DNA of 64,000 nucleotides from JALONO01 sp038209965 (lineage in GTDB: Bacteria; Bacteroidota; Bacteroidia; Cytophagales; Thermoflexibacteraceae), in NCBI GenBank assembly GCA_038209965.1, contig JBBQXF010000006.1:1-64000 (forward strand), read 5' to 3'. The notes under the pieces are model-generated. The model ran no database searches, was not told where the DNA came from, and worked only from the letters and a program-made list of their open reading frames with translations. A program made the position numbers and the translations under genes. Positions 28,543 to 36,744 of this stretch are shown piece by piece (position 1 is the stretch's first letter; each line of letters starts with the position of its first letter).

Positions 28543-29763
28543 GTGAATAACGTACTCTGGTTTATCGCCCAGCGCCTCAGCAACAGCAAAGGCAACCGGT
28601 TTTCTTCGCTCATCACCCAGATCGCGATTGGCAGCGTGGCCATTGGGTTGGCGGCCATGATGCTCTCTTTTATGATTTTCAAGGGCTTTCGCCAAGAAAT
28701 CCAAGACAAGATATTCAGCTTTGCCGCCCACCTGACGGTTTCCAAGTTTGACATTAACAATTCGGTCGAGGGCTCGCCCCTCCACACCAAGACCAAGCTG
28801 GCCCTGAATCCCCAGCGGATCCCCGACATTGAACGGCTGCAATTGGTGAGCAAGAAGGCGGCCCTGCTCAAAACCGAAGAAGAGGTAATGGGGGTGATTT
28901 TGAAAGGGGTGGGGCCTGATTTTGATTCGGCGCGCTTCAACCGCAACTTGGTGGCGGGGCATTTTTTGGCCTTCCCCGACTCGACTAATTCCAACGATCT
29001 GGTAATCAGCCAGAAAATTGCCAACAAGCTCAAATTAAAGCTCAACGATGGGGTAATCGTTTATTTTATCCAAGACCCGCCCCGCGCCCGGCGTTTGCGC
29101 GTGTGTGGCATCTACGAAACTGGCCTCGAGGATTTTGACAATCAAGTGGTGATGGGTGACAACCGGCTGATCCAGCGCATCAATGGCTGGGGCGATACTT
29201 TGACGGGGAGTTATGAAATATTTGTTAAACATTTTGATTTATTGCCAATTTCGGCCGAAAAAGTAATTGAGCAATTCGATTACAACATGCAACTCGAGCT
29301 GGTGACGGATCAATACCTGCATTTTTTTGATTGGTTTGTGATGCTCAATCGCAATGTTGTCATTTTTTTGAGTATTATCTTGTTTGTGGCCTGTTTCAAC
29401 ACTATCTCGATCCTGCTGATCCTGATCATGGAGCGCACCAACATGATCGGTACACTAAAGGCGCTCGGGGCCACCAATGCCCAGATCCGGCGGGTCTTTG
29501 TTTACCGGGGCATCCGCATCCTGCTACTGGGCATGGCTTGGGGCAATGCCCTGGCCTTGGGGATTGGGGCGATCCAGTATTACCTCCGCCCCATCCCCCT
29601 CGATGCCGAAACTTATTACATGAGTGCCGTGCCAGTAGCTTGGGAATGGCCCACGCTCATTGGCCTCAACCTGTTGATGTTCGTTTTGGTTGCGCTCATC
29701 CTCCTGATCCCCACGGTCATTATTTCCCGCATTTCGCCCATCAAAGCCATCCGCTTCGATTAG
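28543..29763 (+). CDS. ABC transporter permease, FtsX/LolC-LolE type
   Basis: This 406-residue inner-membrane protein begins at a GTG at 28543 (MNNVLWFIAQRLSN), because no ATG fits the conserved N-terminus. It has one N-terminal membrane helix (AIGSVAIGLAAMMLSFMIF), a large periplasmic MacB-like domain and three C-terminal helices with the FtsX signature (NTISILLILIMERTNMIGTL followed by KALGATNAQIRRVF). These features match LolC/LolE lipoprotein-release permeases. The ATPase partner is not encoded next to it. It overlaps the stop of the next, convergent gene by four bases. Confidence 0.9.
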   Translation: MNNVLWFIAQRLSNSKGNRFSSLITQIAIGSVAIGLAAMMLSFMIFKGFRQEIQDKIFSFAAHLTVSKFDINNSVEGSPLHTKTKLALNPQRIPDIERLQLVSKKAALLKTEEEVMGVILKGVGPDFDSARFNRNLVAGHFLAFPDSTNSNDLVISQKIANKLKLKLNDGVIVYFIQDPPRARRLRVCGIYETGLEDFDNQVVMGDNRLIQRINGWGDTLTGSYEIFVKHFDLLPISAEKVIEQFDYNMQLELVTDQYLHFFDWFVMLNRNVVIFLSIILFVACFNTISILLILIMERTNMIGTLKALGATNAQIRRVFVYRGIRILLLGMAWGNALALGIGAIQYYLRPIPLDAETYYMSAVPVAWEWPTLIGLNLLMFVLVALILLIPTVIISRISPIKAIRFD

Positions 29764-30257
29764 GTTCCAGAACGCTGGTGCTTGGTAAAAAAGTAATAGG
29801 CCAATGTGGCTGCCAAGGCCCAGGCGATCACCTCTTTGGGGTCAAAAAAGGTGGAATGGAGCACCACCGAAATTTGGAGCGCAGCCGACTCCCGCCAGAT
29901 CAAAATCGCCAACATGACCCCGATGATCCACTTGGCCCGCTGCCCGAAGAAGGGAAATGCCAGCAAGCTACGGGCCAGCCCAAAACTCATCAGCCAGCTG
30001 GGGGTGGCTCCCATCAGGCCAAAGTCGGTAAAGGGATGACTGTAATGATAGGGCCGGATTATCAGTTGGCAGCCCAGCGAGGCCAGTCCGCACGCTATCC
30101 CCCAGCCCAGCTTACGTTTATCGGCCAGCCACCACTCGGTCAGCACAAAAACCACCAGATTGGCTCCCAGTGAGGGTGGCTTCGGGGCGGGGAACCGATT
30201 TTTGGCCGTTTCGGACGACCGCCGATCGGTCGGCATCGGGGTGAAGGGTTGATTCAT
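29760..30257 (-). CDS. Small multi-pass membrane protein of unknown function
   Basis: This 165-residue protein has a Pro-rich polar start and about four hydrophobic stretches (LGANLVVFVLTEWWL, LGWGIACGLASLGCQLII, IIGVMLAILIW, VIAWALAATLAYYFF). No motif is recognised. The stop shares four bases with the stop of the permease on the other strand. It may be a lineage-specific inner-membrane protein. Confidence 0.6.
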   Translation of the reverse strand: MNQPFTPMPTDRRSSETAKNRFPAPKPPSLGANLVVFVLTEWWLADKRKLGWGIACGLASLGCQLIIRPYHYSHPFTDFGLMGATPSWLMSFGLARSLLAFPFFGQRAKWIIGVMLAILIWRESAALQISVVLHSTFFDPKEVIAWALAATLAYYFFTKHQRSGT

Positions 30258-30429
30258 TGGGAACGGCTAATGGTGTAGCACAAAAGTATTAAAAGAACTT
30301 TGAAACACAAAGTAAAATTTAAAAACTCATTTTTCCCAACTCAAAAAAGGGGTTGAAAGACCACTTGGCCACCATTTTTCCAACAAATCAATTACCTTCA
30401 AGCAGATATCACCAAAATCAACCATCAAA

Positions 30430-30699
30430 ATGGAAACCACCATCAAACTCAAAGCGGCAGAGCTTGGCCCAGCCGTGCTGGAAGCGATCCAATTGTTGAT
30501 CCAAGGCAATCCTACAGCCGAAATCACCATCACGGTGCGTCTTCAGGCGGCAGTTGGGGATGTTGTCCCTGCCAAGACTGCTCATTTGGGATCAGCCACT
30601 CCGGGAGATTTCTCAGCAAACTTTCTTGCGGCGGCGAACACCACTGATGAAGATGACCTCACCGATCCGTTTGGCGATATGACCAGGATCTTGAAATAA
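30430..30699 (+). CDS. Small acidic hypothetical protein
   Basis: This 89-residue protein starts METTIKLKAAELGPAVLEAI, a short beta-helix start like that of antitoxin-type DNA-binding proteins in this phylum, and ends with an acidic tail (TTDEDDLTDPFGDMTRILK). No toxin-like gene follows; the next gene is convergent. Antitoxin relatedness is only a guess. Confidence 0.5.
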   Translation: METTIKLKAAELGPAVLEAIQLLIQGNPTAEITITVRLQAAVGDVVPAKTAHLGSATPGDFSANFLAAANTTDEDDLTDPFGDMTRILK

Positions 30700-30744
30700 C
30701 CACCTCACCCAGCCTTTGTTAATGGTTAAAACCCTTGCTGGCAG

Positions 30745-32697
30745 TTACGGACTAAGAACGGCCTGCGGCAAAGTAAAGTGGAAACTCGTGCCTTTGCCCA
30801 TTTGGCTTTCCACCCAAATGGTCCCGTGGTTTTTTTCCACAAATTCTTTGCACAGCAGCAGGCCCAATCCCGTGCCAAGCTCATTTTGGGTGCCCAAAGT
30901 GCTAAATGACCGGCGTTGGTCAAAGAGTTTGTCCACTTGCTCGGGGGACATCCCCACTCCGTTGTCGCGCACTTCCACGGCCACCATCAGCGGGGAATGC
31001 AACGTGGCCAGCACTTCTATGCGCCCATGCTCGGGGGTGAACTTGATGGCATTGTTGACCAAGTTGCGCAGAATCAGGCGCAGATGGCTGGGATCGGCCT
31101 GCACCGACAGGTCAGGGGGCATCAGGTGGGTCAGCGCAATGAACTTGGCCGCTGCGATTGGTTCGTAGAGTTGGCCCACCTCTTGGGCCAAATCATACAC
31201 TGAGATGTTTTCCTTGACCGAACCTGCGCCCTCAAATTGCCTTCTTGCCCAATTCAGCAAGTTCTCCAGCACGGTGTTCACGTTGGTGTATTGGGAGGTG
31301 AGGTTGGCCTTGATAAAGGCAAATTCACTGGGATCAACAATGTCGGGATCCAAGATCTCGATCACCCCCTGCAAGGCTGTGAGTGGGCCGCGCAAATCGT
31401 GGGCAATGATCGATAAGGTTTGATCCTTGACCCGGTGCAACTCTTTGAGCTGTTCGGCCTGCTTCAACAAGGCTTGGGTTTGTTGGGCGATCTCCAAGTT
31501 ATTGGCCGCCAACACCTTTTGCTGCTGGGTCAACCGATCATAGGCCCAGCGCAATTTCTTTTGCCCAAAATATAACTGGGTTGCATAAAGGGCAATAAAC
31601 AGGGCCGTTGCCCCGGCCCCCAACACAAGGTAAAGGTAAAACTGTTTAAGTTCCGTTTGGAGATCTTTTTCTTGGGCCAAGGTTTTTAACTCTTGTTGTT
31701 TGCGCTCGCTGTCAAACTCAAACTTGAGGCGGTTGATTTGTCGGTTTTGCTCGATACTAAACACGGAATCTTTGGCCGCGTGGTAAATATCGTCATACTC
31801 AAATGCCTCGCGGTGGCGGCCCGCTTCGCGGTTGATTTTGGTCAGCAGATCACTGACGTCCAAGAGGATCTCTGGGGCCGCCACTTCTTGGGCCACCGCC
31901 AGTGCCCGCGTCAGGCTGGCTTGGGCATTGGGGTAATCGCCCAGGGCTACATAGACTTCGCCCAGCCCCAGCAGGTGGAAGGCCGTTTGTTGCTTGAGCT
32001 GGCCTTTTTCGGCAATCGCCAGCCCATCACCAAACAATTGACGGGCTAATTGGTACTTGCCTTGCTTCAACCATACTTGGCCAACTATGTGGCGGCTGAT
32101 GGCGGCGTAGTAACTATCGCCCAGTGAGTCGGCCAACCCAACTGCCCGCTGGGAATAGGACAAAGCGGTGGGATAGTCTTTTTTGAGCAGGTAGATCCAG
32201 CCCAAGTTGGTCAGATTGACGGCTAGGGTTGGTTTGGTATTGTTGCGCTCGGAAATTTGGTAGGCGGCCAGCGTATATTTGAGCGATTCATCGTATTGTT
32301 TTTGCAACCGGAGCATATAGCCTATGTTGTTGAAAGTGCTGGCCTGCCCCCGTTCATCCCCAATCTGTTCAAAAATGGTCAGCGCCCTGTGGTAGTATTG
32401 CGTGGCCAGGCTCAAGTGGCCTTTTGCCGCTTGGGCAATAGCCATTCGGTTCAACGCCCAAGCCCGGCCGCGCTGGTAGTTCAAGCGTTGGGCCAGTTCA
32501 AACCCCTGATTGGCGAAGTACAGCGCCGAGTCGGGCTGAGATTGAAAATATCGATAACCCAACTCGACCAACAGATCGACCCGGGCGGTGTCTGGCACAG
32601 GGTGCTGCCGCAATAGTTGGTGAAGGCTGTCGATCTTGCTCCTTTGCGCTTGGCAAACGAAACTGAACATAAAAAGCAGAATGGCTATGCCGCGCAT
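30745..32697 (-). CDS. TPR-containing sensor histidine kinase
   Basis: This is a 650-residue membrane kinase. I use the ATG at 32697 (MRGIAILLFMFSFVCQAQ) since it starts the signal peptide. About seven TPR repeats form the periplasmic sensor (NNIGYMLRLQKQYDESLKYT, TNLGWIYLLKKDYPTALSYS). One membrane helix (FYLYLVLGAGATALFIALY) follows, then a coiled coil, HisKA with H in LSIIAHDLRGPLTAL, the N box LRNLVNNAIKFT, DNGVGM (G1) and GTGLGLLLCKEFVEKNHG (G2). No receiver domain or response regulator is adjacent, so the partner is elsewhere. The TPR signal is unknown. Confidence 0.93.
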   Translation of the reverse strand: MRGIAILLFMFSFVCQAQRSKIDSLHQLLRQHPVPDTARVDLLVELGYRYFQSQPDSALYFANQGFELAQRLNYQRGRAWALNRMAIAQAAKGHLSLATQYYHRALTIFEQIGDERGQASTFNNIGYMLRLQKQYDESLKYTLAAYQISERNNTKPTLAVNLTNLGWIYLLKKDYPTALSYSQRAVGLADSLGDSYYAAISRHIVGQVWLKQGKYQLARQLFGDGLAIAEKGQLKQQTAFHLLGLGEVYVALGDYPNAQASLTRALAVAQEVAAPEILLDVSDLLTKINREAGRHREAFEYDDIYHAAKDSVFSIEQNRQINRLKFEFDSERKQQELKTLAQEKDLQTELKQFYLYLVLGAGATALFIALYATQLYFGQKKLRWAYDRLTQQQKVLAANNLEIAQQTQALLKQAEQLKELHRVKDQTLSIIAHDLRGPLTALQGVIEILDPDIVDPSEFAFIKANLTSQYTNVNTVLENLLNWARRQFEGAGSVKENISVYDLAQEVGQLYEPIAAAKFIALTHLMPPDLSVQADPSHLRLILRNLVNNAIKFTPEHGRIEVLATLHSPLMVAVEVRDNGVGMSPEQVDKLFDQRRSFSTLGTQNELGTGLGLLLCKEFVEKNHGTIWVESQMGKGTSFHFTLPQAVLSP

Positions 32698-32931
32698 TTT
32701 TTGTATTGGTGTCCAATAAATGTAAGAGTAATGACGTTGCAATTACTTGAATTTAAAATACAAAATAAAGTGGTCGTTATACCAAAGAAATCCGAACCCG
32801 TGACATCCTTTCATTGTTTTGCGCTAAGAAGCTATTTATCTACCATCATTGCATCCCTTCGGGATTTTAGCTGGTTTTAGGCAACATCAACTTAACGAGA
32901 TAAATAAAGGACTGGTCAGGAAAAAAAGCCC

Positions 32932-32939
32932 TAGCTTTG
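32932..32939 (+). promoter_or_regulatory. Possible -7 promoter element of the MbnP-like gene
   Basis: TAGCTTTG fits TAnnTTTG, 72 bases before the ATG at 33012. No clear -33 TTTG is visible, so this is tentative. Confidence 0.3.
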
Positions 32940-33011
32940 ATTTGATTGCAATAATAAGTTCTGCCGTATCGCTTTTGTTTTCTCTGCTTTCAACTATTCA
33001 AATTTAAGGCC

Positions 33012-33758
33012 ATGAAATTAGTAAACCTAATAGGAATCCTCGTTTTGGCTTCGCTCTTGGCTTGCCGCGACCGCGTGGCCCCGGAGGCTACCGTCAATTT
33101 GCGGGTCAATTTGCTGTTGGACAATGCCCCCCTGCTGCTCAACACGCAGCGCTACCGCAATGCCAACGGCAACGAATATACCATTTCTGATTTTAAAATG
33201 TACCTGAGCAATGTCAAACTCCGCAACCGGGCCACGGGTGAGGTGTTTGTCCAGCCCGCCAGTTATCACTTGGTGGAGCGGTCGGCCAGTACCAATGTAT
33301 ATGAGATCCAGTTGGCCGATGTACCCGCCAATACTTACACCGAGCTTGAGTTTTCGGTTGGGGTGGATCCGGCCCGCAACAAATCCACGGATCAGGTGGG
33401 CGCACTGGATCCCACCAACTCGATGGCCTGGGACTGGAACACGGGCTATAAATTCCTGTTGTTGGAAGGCCGCTATTTCCCCGCCACGGGAAGTCCGCGC
33501 GGGTTGGTCTACCACATCGGGGGCGATGCCAACTACCGCACCATCCGCCTGGGCTTGGGCGAGGGCGGGGTGTCCCAATTGCAGGCCCAAGGGGGCCAGA
33601 CCCACACGCTGGAGATCAACGCTGAGATTTCGGCCTTGTTCAAAGCCCCTAACCTGATCGACTTTGGCCAGTCTTCCACGGTCATGTTTGGCGAAGTGGC
33701 CGGCCGGGTGGCCGACAATTATGCCCAGGCGATGTTCACCGCCCGGGTAGTGCGCTAG
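33012..33758 (+). CDS. MbnP-like copper-associated periplasmic lipoprotein
   Basis: This 248-residue lipoprotein (signal ends in SLLACR) has the MbnP plan: a beta-strand start with NLRVNLLLDNAPLLLNTQRY and YTISDFKMYLSNVKLRN, the family's central DPTNSMAWDWNTGYKFLLLEG, and HIGGDANYRTIRLGL. MbnP proteins pair with MbnH-type di-haem proteins and modify a tryptophan or bind copper. No mbnH or TonB receptor is adjacent here. The stop overlaps the next gene on the other strand by four bases. Confidence 0.85.
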   Translation: MKLVNLIGILVLASLLACRDRVAPEATVNLRVNLLLDNAPLLLNTQRYRNANGNEYTISDFKMYLSNVKLRNRATGEVFVQPASYHLVERSASTNVYEIQLADVPANTYTELEFSVGVDPARNKSTDQVGALDPTNSMAWDWNTGYKFLLLEGRYFPATGSPRGLVYHIGGDANYRTIRLGLGEGGVSQLQAQGGQTHTLEINAEISALFKAPNLIDFGQSSTVMFGEVAGRVADNYAQAMFTARVVR

Positions 33759-34180
33759 GCCGGCCGCCGGCATATCAGTTCCAAAATGCCATTGATGAAC
33801 GTGAGCGGGTGGACGGGGTTGCCCGGTACGTACCGATTCACTTTGTACTTGTCCAAAAAGCTCCGTTCCAACGCCGGGCTATCAGCAAAGATACCACCAC
33901 TGATCGCGTCGGTGCCAGCCAATACCAGTATCATGGGGTTGGGTGTGGCAGGGTAGACAATCTCCATGGCCTCGGCCATGTTTTTGGAAATCGGCCCCGT
34001 GACCACGGTGCCATCCGCCGCCCGGGGTGAGGCCACCCAATCGATCCCAAACCGGGCCATGTCAAAATTGGGGTTTACGCCCGCATTCCCCTCGAGTTCG
34101 TTGGCATTGTCGCCCGCTGCCGACACCTCGCGCAGCTTGAACGATTGGCCAAACAGTCGCTTGATTTCGATCCGCACCAA
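33755..34180 (-). CDS. NuoB/hydrogenase-4-small-subunit-like protein lacking all cluster cysteines
   Basis: This 141-residue protein aligns over its length with the small-subunit family that holds the N2 4Fe-4S cluster (NuoB, HycG/HyfI, MbhJ): DMARFGIDWVASPRAADGTV, VTGPISKNMAEAM, GTDAISGGIFADS and VPGNPVHPLTFINGILEL. The four ligand cysteines are D24 and N27 (CxxC becomes DNAN), D91 (GDCA becomes GTDA) and N121 (PGCP becomes PGNP). Only C137 remains. No ATG fits, so the start is TTG 34180 or GTG 34177; the frame stays open upstream. No hydrogenase or Nuo genes are next to it. It cannot hold the normal cluster, and its function is unknown. Confidence 0.8.
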   Translation of the reverse strand: MVRIEIKRLFGQSFKLREVSAAGDNANELEGNAGVNPNFDMARFGIDWVASPRAADGTVVTGPISKNMAEAMEIVYPATPNPMILVLAGTDAISGGIFADSPALERSFLDKYKVNRYVPGNPVHPLTFINGILELICRRPA

Positions 34181-34299
34181 TGCTTCGTTTAGATAAATGG
34201 GCTGATCGTTGCCTTCGCAATGATCAGATCTTCCCTTACGTTGGTCGCGGTTTTATAATCGTTGACAAATTTGGGAGCTGAACGACAACGTCATGCAAA

Positions 34300-34342
34300 A
34301 ATACAAAAAGCATTATTTTCGTAAGATTTGTCTTTTGAGCGC
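34300..34342 (+). repeat. Short repeat also found at 15790-15833
   Basis: ATACAAAAAGCATTATTTTC then GTAAGATTTGTCTTTTGAGC; about 80 percent like the 15.8-kb copy. Confidence 0.5.
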
Positions 34343-34370
34343 ACGGAAACCAGTGGCCCGGAATGTAACT

Positions 34371-34431
34371 GTTTGGCAATATGTCTGCCAGCGCAGGGGC
34401 CGGGCCGCCCAGTGTCAAAGCCAGCCCCCAA
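34371..34431 (-). repeat. Interspersed GC-rich repeat, family B, copy 4 (inverted)
   Basis: The reverse complement reads CTTGGGGGCTGGCTTTGACA, then CTGGGCGGCCCGGCCCCTGC and GCTGGCAGACATATTGCC, matching copies 1-3 on the other strand. Confidence 0.75.
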
Positions 34432-34881
34432 GAGATTAACAGCCGCTTGCCAAGGGCGCGGCATTTGGCGGCAGGGCAAACCAGCCCCGAAGGGTTATCA
34501 TCGCCTGCCCCACAGTGGGTTTGGCCCGTCGGGGTGCGATCTCCCCAAGCTGGGCCTCCCCGATCCAGAGGCTATTTTTAAAGCCCGGTGAAACCTAAAA
34601 ATGCAATAAAATTAGCCAAAAAAGACCCAGATCTTTTTCTTAACCCCCAGTTTATCCCTAGTCCTGCCCCGGGGGGACAGGATTGATGCGGCTTAAACAG
34701 CAGGTCTATTGCTGCAAGGGTAGCACCGGTTAGTTGTTCAGCTTCTATAAATATACATAAAAGGTAAAAAAAGGACTGCCAGTGGGAAAAAATAGAAACA
34801 AGGAAAAAAACGGGGTGCCACCAGCAGTCTTGCCTAAATCAATTCAGGGTCACGAAGAAAAAAGGCTTGGGCAACCCCAGA

Positions 34882-35268
34882 CTAAATCACCAACGAATGG
34901 TGAAGAATGAACAACTTGGGGATATTTACTGAATGGCCACCAACAGCGATGGCTGCGGTGGAGAACAAAAATGTAACACGTGGGGGATTGGTAAGAGTGG
35001 GGGCAGGGGGCAAAGCGTAGGAATGGCTCTTATCGTCCTCTTCGCCATTTTCTTGTAGCTGTTCACTTTGTTGGGCTTGGGGCAGATTGTGGGGATGTGC
35101 CGGAAACTGTTTTTTCAGGCCCATCTCGTTAAAGGCTCCACGTCCGTTTTCCAGTGCTGTTTTCGGGGCGGGCCAATGACCCGTCGCCGCACTGGCCAAG
35201 CCAGTAGCAGCGGTAAGCACCAGCATAATTGCCCATTGGGCAGCCATTTTCCCGAAATTATTTCGCAT
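34882..35268 (-). CDS. Small secreted hypothetical protein
   Basis: This 128-residue protein has a convincing signal peptide (MAAQWAIMLVLTAATGLASA). The mature part is polar and glutamine-rich in the middle (QAQQSEQLQENGEEDDKSH). No family is recognised. A 12-bp perfect palindrome (AACACGCGTGTT, 35274-35285) ends six bases before the start codon and may be an operator. The gene may be lineage-specific. Confidence 0.5.
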   Translation of the reverse strand: MRNNFGKMAAQWAIMLVLTAATGLASAATGHWPAPKTALENGRGAFNEMGLKKQFPAHPHNLPQAQQSEQLQENGEEDDKSHSYALPPAPTLTNPPRVTFLFSTAAIAVGGHSVNIPKLFILHHSLVI

Positions 35269-35273
35269 AAAAC

Positions 35274-35285
35274 AACACGCGTGTT
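35274..35285. promoter_or_regulatory. 12-bp palindrome just upstream of the small secreted gene
   Basis: AACACGCGTGTT is perfectly symmetric and sits between the start codon and the expected promoter. Could bind a dimeric repressor or be chance. Confidence 0.25.
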
Positions 35286-35408
35286 TTCAGCACCCGCGAC
35301 TCGTTATTGGATGGCTAGGCGATAAACTCAAATAAAAGTGCACTCATTTCGGTATAAAACCAATTACTGTTACTTAACGACTGTTTGCCAAAAATGTTGA
35401 AATCGTGC

Positions 35409-36179
35409 CTAACAAAACCCTATTTCCTTGAAATAAAACAATTCCACCTGGGCATTTTGGATTTTTACTACCAAACGGCCATCCTCTGCCACATTCTCGA
35501 TCCGTCCGACAAAAGGTTGGCCAGCTCCTGGGCGCAGGTCGGTGAATGTGCGCCACTGCCCGCACCCATAAAGCCGTTGCAGGTAATCGGCCTTTAGTGA
35601 ACTAAACTCCCCATTTACTAGTTTACCATAGTGGTGATCAAGGCTGGTCATCAAATCATTCAGTAGGTGGGGCAGGGAGTTAAGTTGACCAGTCAAAGTG
35701 AGCAGGGAAGCGGCTTGGGGTGAGGCGAAATGGCTTTGGTTGACATTGAGGCCGATTCCCACTATTGAATATTTGATCTGACGACCCACCAAGGTGTTCT
35801 CGATCAAAATTCCACCAATCTTTTGGTTCCCGCAATAAATATCGTTGGGCCATTTGACTGCCATTTCAAGGCTGCTCCACTTGGCAGCGGCGTCGGCCAC
35901 GGCCAGCGAAGCGACCACGTTGAGGAAAAATTGCTGCGATAAGGCCAAGAAATGGGGAGCCAGCACCAGTGAAAAGGTCAGGTTTTGGCCGGGAGCCGCC
36001 TCCCATACATTGCCACGCTGCCCCCGCCCATTGGTTTGGGCCCCAGCGATGACCACGTCCCCCTCGTGCAGGGCGTTCTCTGTCAACATGACCATCGCAA
36101 GATCATTTGTTGACTGACAAGTTGGCAGGTAAATAACTTTTTTACCGATAAAAGCCGTATTGACTGCTGATTTATACAA
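35409..36179 (-). CDS. birA: Biotin-[acetyl-CoA-carboxylase] ligase (no repressor domain)
   Basis: This 256-residue class I biotin protein ligase activates biotin with ATP and attaches it to carboxyl-carrier proteins. The catalytic loop GRGQRG (51-56) and KWPNDIY (109-115) with the K120-IGGILIE block are present, followed by VGIGLNVNQ. The N-terminal helix-turn-helix of E. coli BirA is absent, so it cannot repress bio genes directly. Its start codon is divergent from rsfS with 60 bases between them. A biotin-synthesis-like gene (BioF-like, 47.2 kb) is elsewhere in the window. Confidence 0.94.
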   Translation of the reverse strand: MYKSAVNTAFIGKKVIYLPTCQSTNDLAMVMLTENALHEGDVVIAGAQTNGRGQRGNVWEAAPGQNLTFSLVLAPHFLALSQQFFLNVVASLAVADAAAKWSSLEMAVKWPNDIYCGNQKIGGILIENTLVGRQIKYSIVGIGLNVNQSHFASPQAASLLTLTGQLNSLPHLLNDLMTSLDHHYGKLVNGEFSSLKADYLQRLYGCGQWRTFTDLRPGAGQPFVGRIENVAEDGRLVVKIQNAQVELFYFKEIGFC

Positions 36180-36186
36180 AAAAAGT

Positions 36187-36194
36187 TAAATTTG
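36187..36194 (+). promoter_or_regulatory. Possible -7 promoter element of rsfS
   Basis: TAAATTTG fits TAnnTTTG, 46 bases before the rsfS ATG. The closest TTG (36160-36162) is 24 bases upstream, slightly beyond the normal spacing. Confidence 0.45.
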
Positions 36195-36240
36195 TAGGTA
36201 AGGCAAAAGAACTGCATAAAATCTGAATTAAAAACATTGC

Positions 36241-36642
36241 ATGACAGAAACACAAATATTGACCGACCGGATAATACGAGAAAGGCCCCTTCCGGTTCAT
36301 AATTCTGACCTTTTGGGCCAACTGGTTGCCCAGGGGATGTCAGAAAAAAAGGGTGTAGACATTGTCGTTCTCGACTTACGCCATTCTCAAGGGGCCGTCA
36401 CTGATTTTTTTGTGATTTGTTCCGGCACTTCTGACACCCACGTAGAAGCACTAATGGATGCGGTAGAGGAAGAGGTGTTCAAAGCATTGGGTGAAAAACC
36501 CTGGCATCGGGAAGGGAAAGCAATCCGAGAGTGGATATTGTTGGACTACGTAAATGTGGTGGCACACATTTTCAAAAAAGATCGGCGCACTTTCTATGGG
36601 CTCGAGGATTTATGGGGCGATGCGGCGAGTGTTCCCGTTTAA
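36241..36642 (+). CDS. rsfS: Ribosomal silencing factor RsfS
   Basis: This 133-residue member of the RsfS/Iojap family binds ribosomal protein L14 and blocks subunit joining when nutrients fall. Conserved segments are KGVDIVVLDLRHSQGAVTDF followed by FVICSGTSDTHVEAL, KPWHREGK...EWILLDYVNVVAHIF and the closing YGLEDLWGDA. Placement before ftsH and next to birA is typical for this phylum. It is about 100 bases upstream of ftsH on the same strand and probably co-transcribed. Confidence 0.94.
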   Translation: MTETQILTDRIIRERPLPVHNSDLLGQLVAQGMSEKKGVDIVVLDLRHSQGAVTDFFVICSGTSDTHVEALMDAVEEEVFKALGEKPWHREGKAIREWILLDYVNVVAHIFKKDRRTFYGLEDLWGDAASVPV

Positions 36643-36744
36643 GCCCTGCCATTTCTCGTTTCCAGCCTGATGGGGCATCTAACTTCAATTTTAATTCAAT
36701 AATTCTTTTTTTTGACTAAAACCACCTAACTGGGTAGTGATACA

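Larger units (their letters stand above)
34181..34881. other. Spacer with repeats and a GC hairpin
   Basis: 700 bases. It contains the two repeats listed next and a palindromic stretch near 34660-34683 (TCCTG...CAGGA). No gene is supported on either strand. Confidence 0.5.

Noticed and set aside
28522..29045. Minus-strand frames opposite the LolC/E-type permease
   Set aside because: The plus frame has FtsX signatures and membrane helices. The GTG start explains why it may be missed.
33027..33773. 248-codon minus-strand frame opposite the MbnP-like gene
   Set aside because: The plus frame has a lipobox and MbnP blocks. The minus frame is a mirror shadow.
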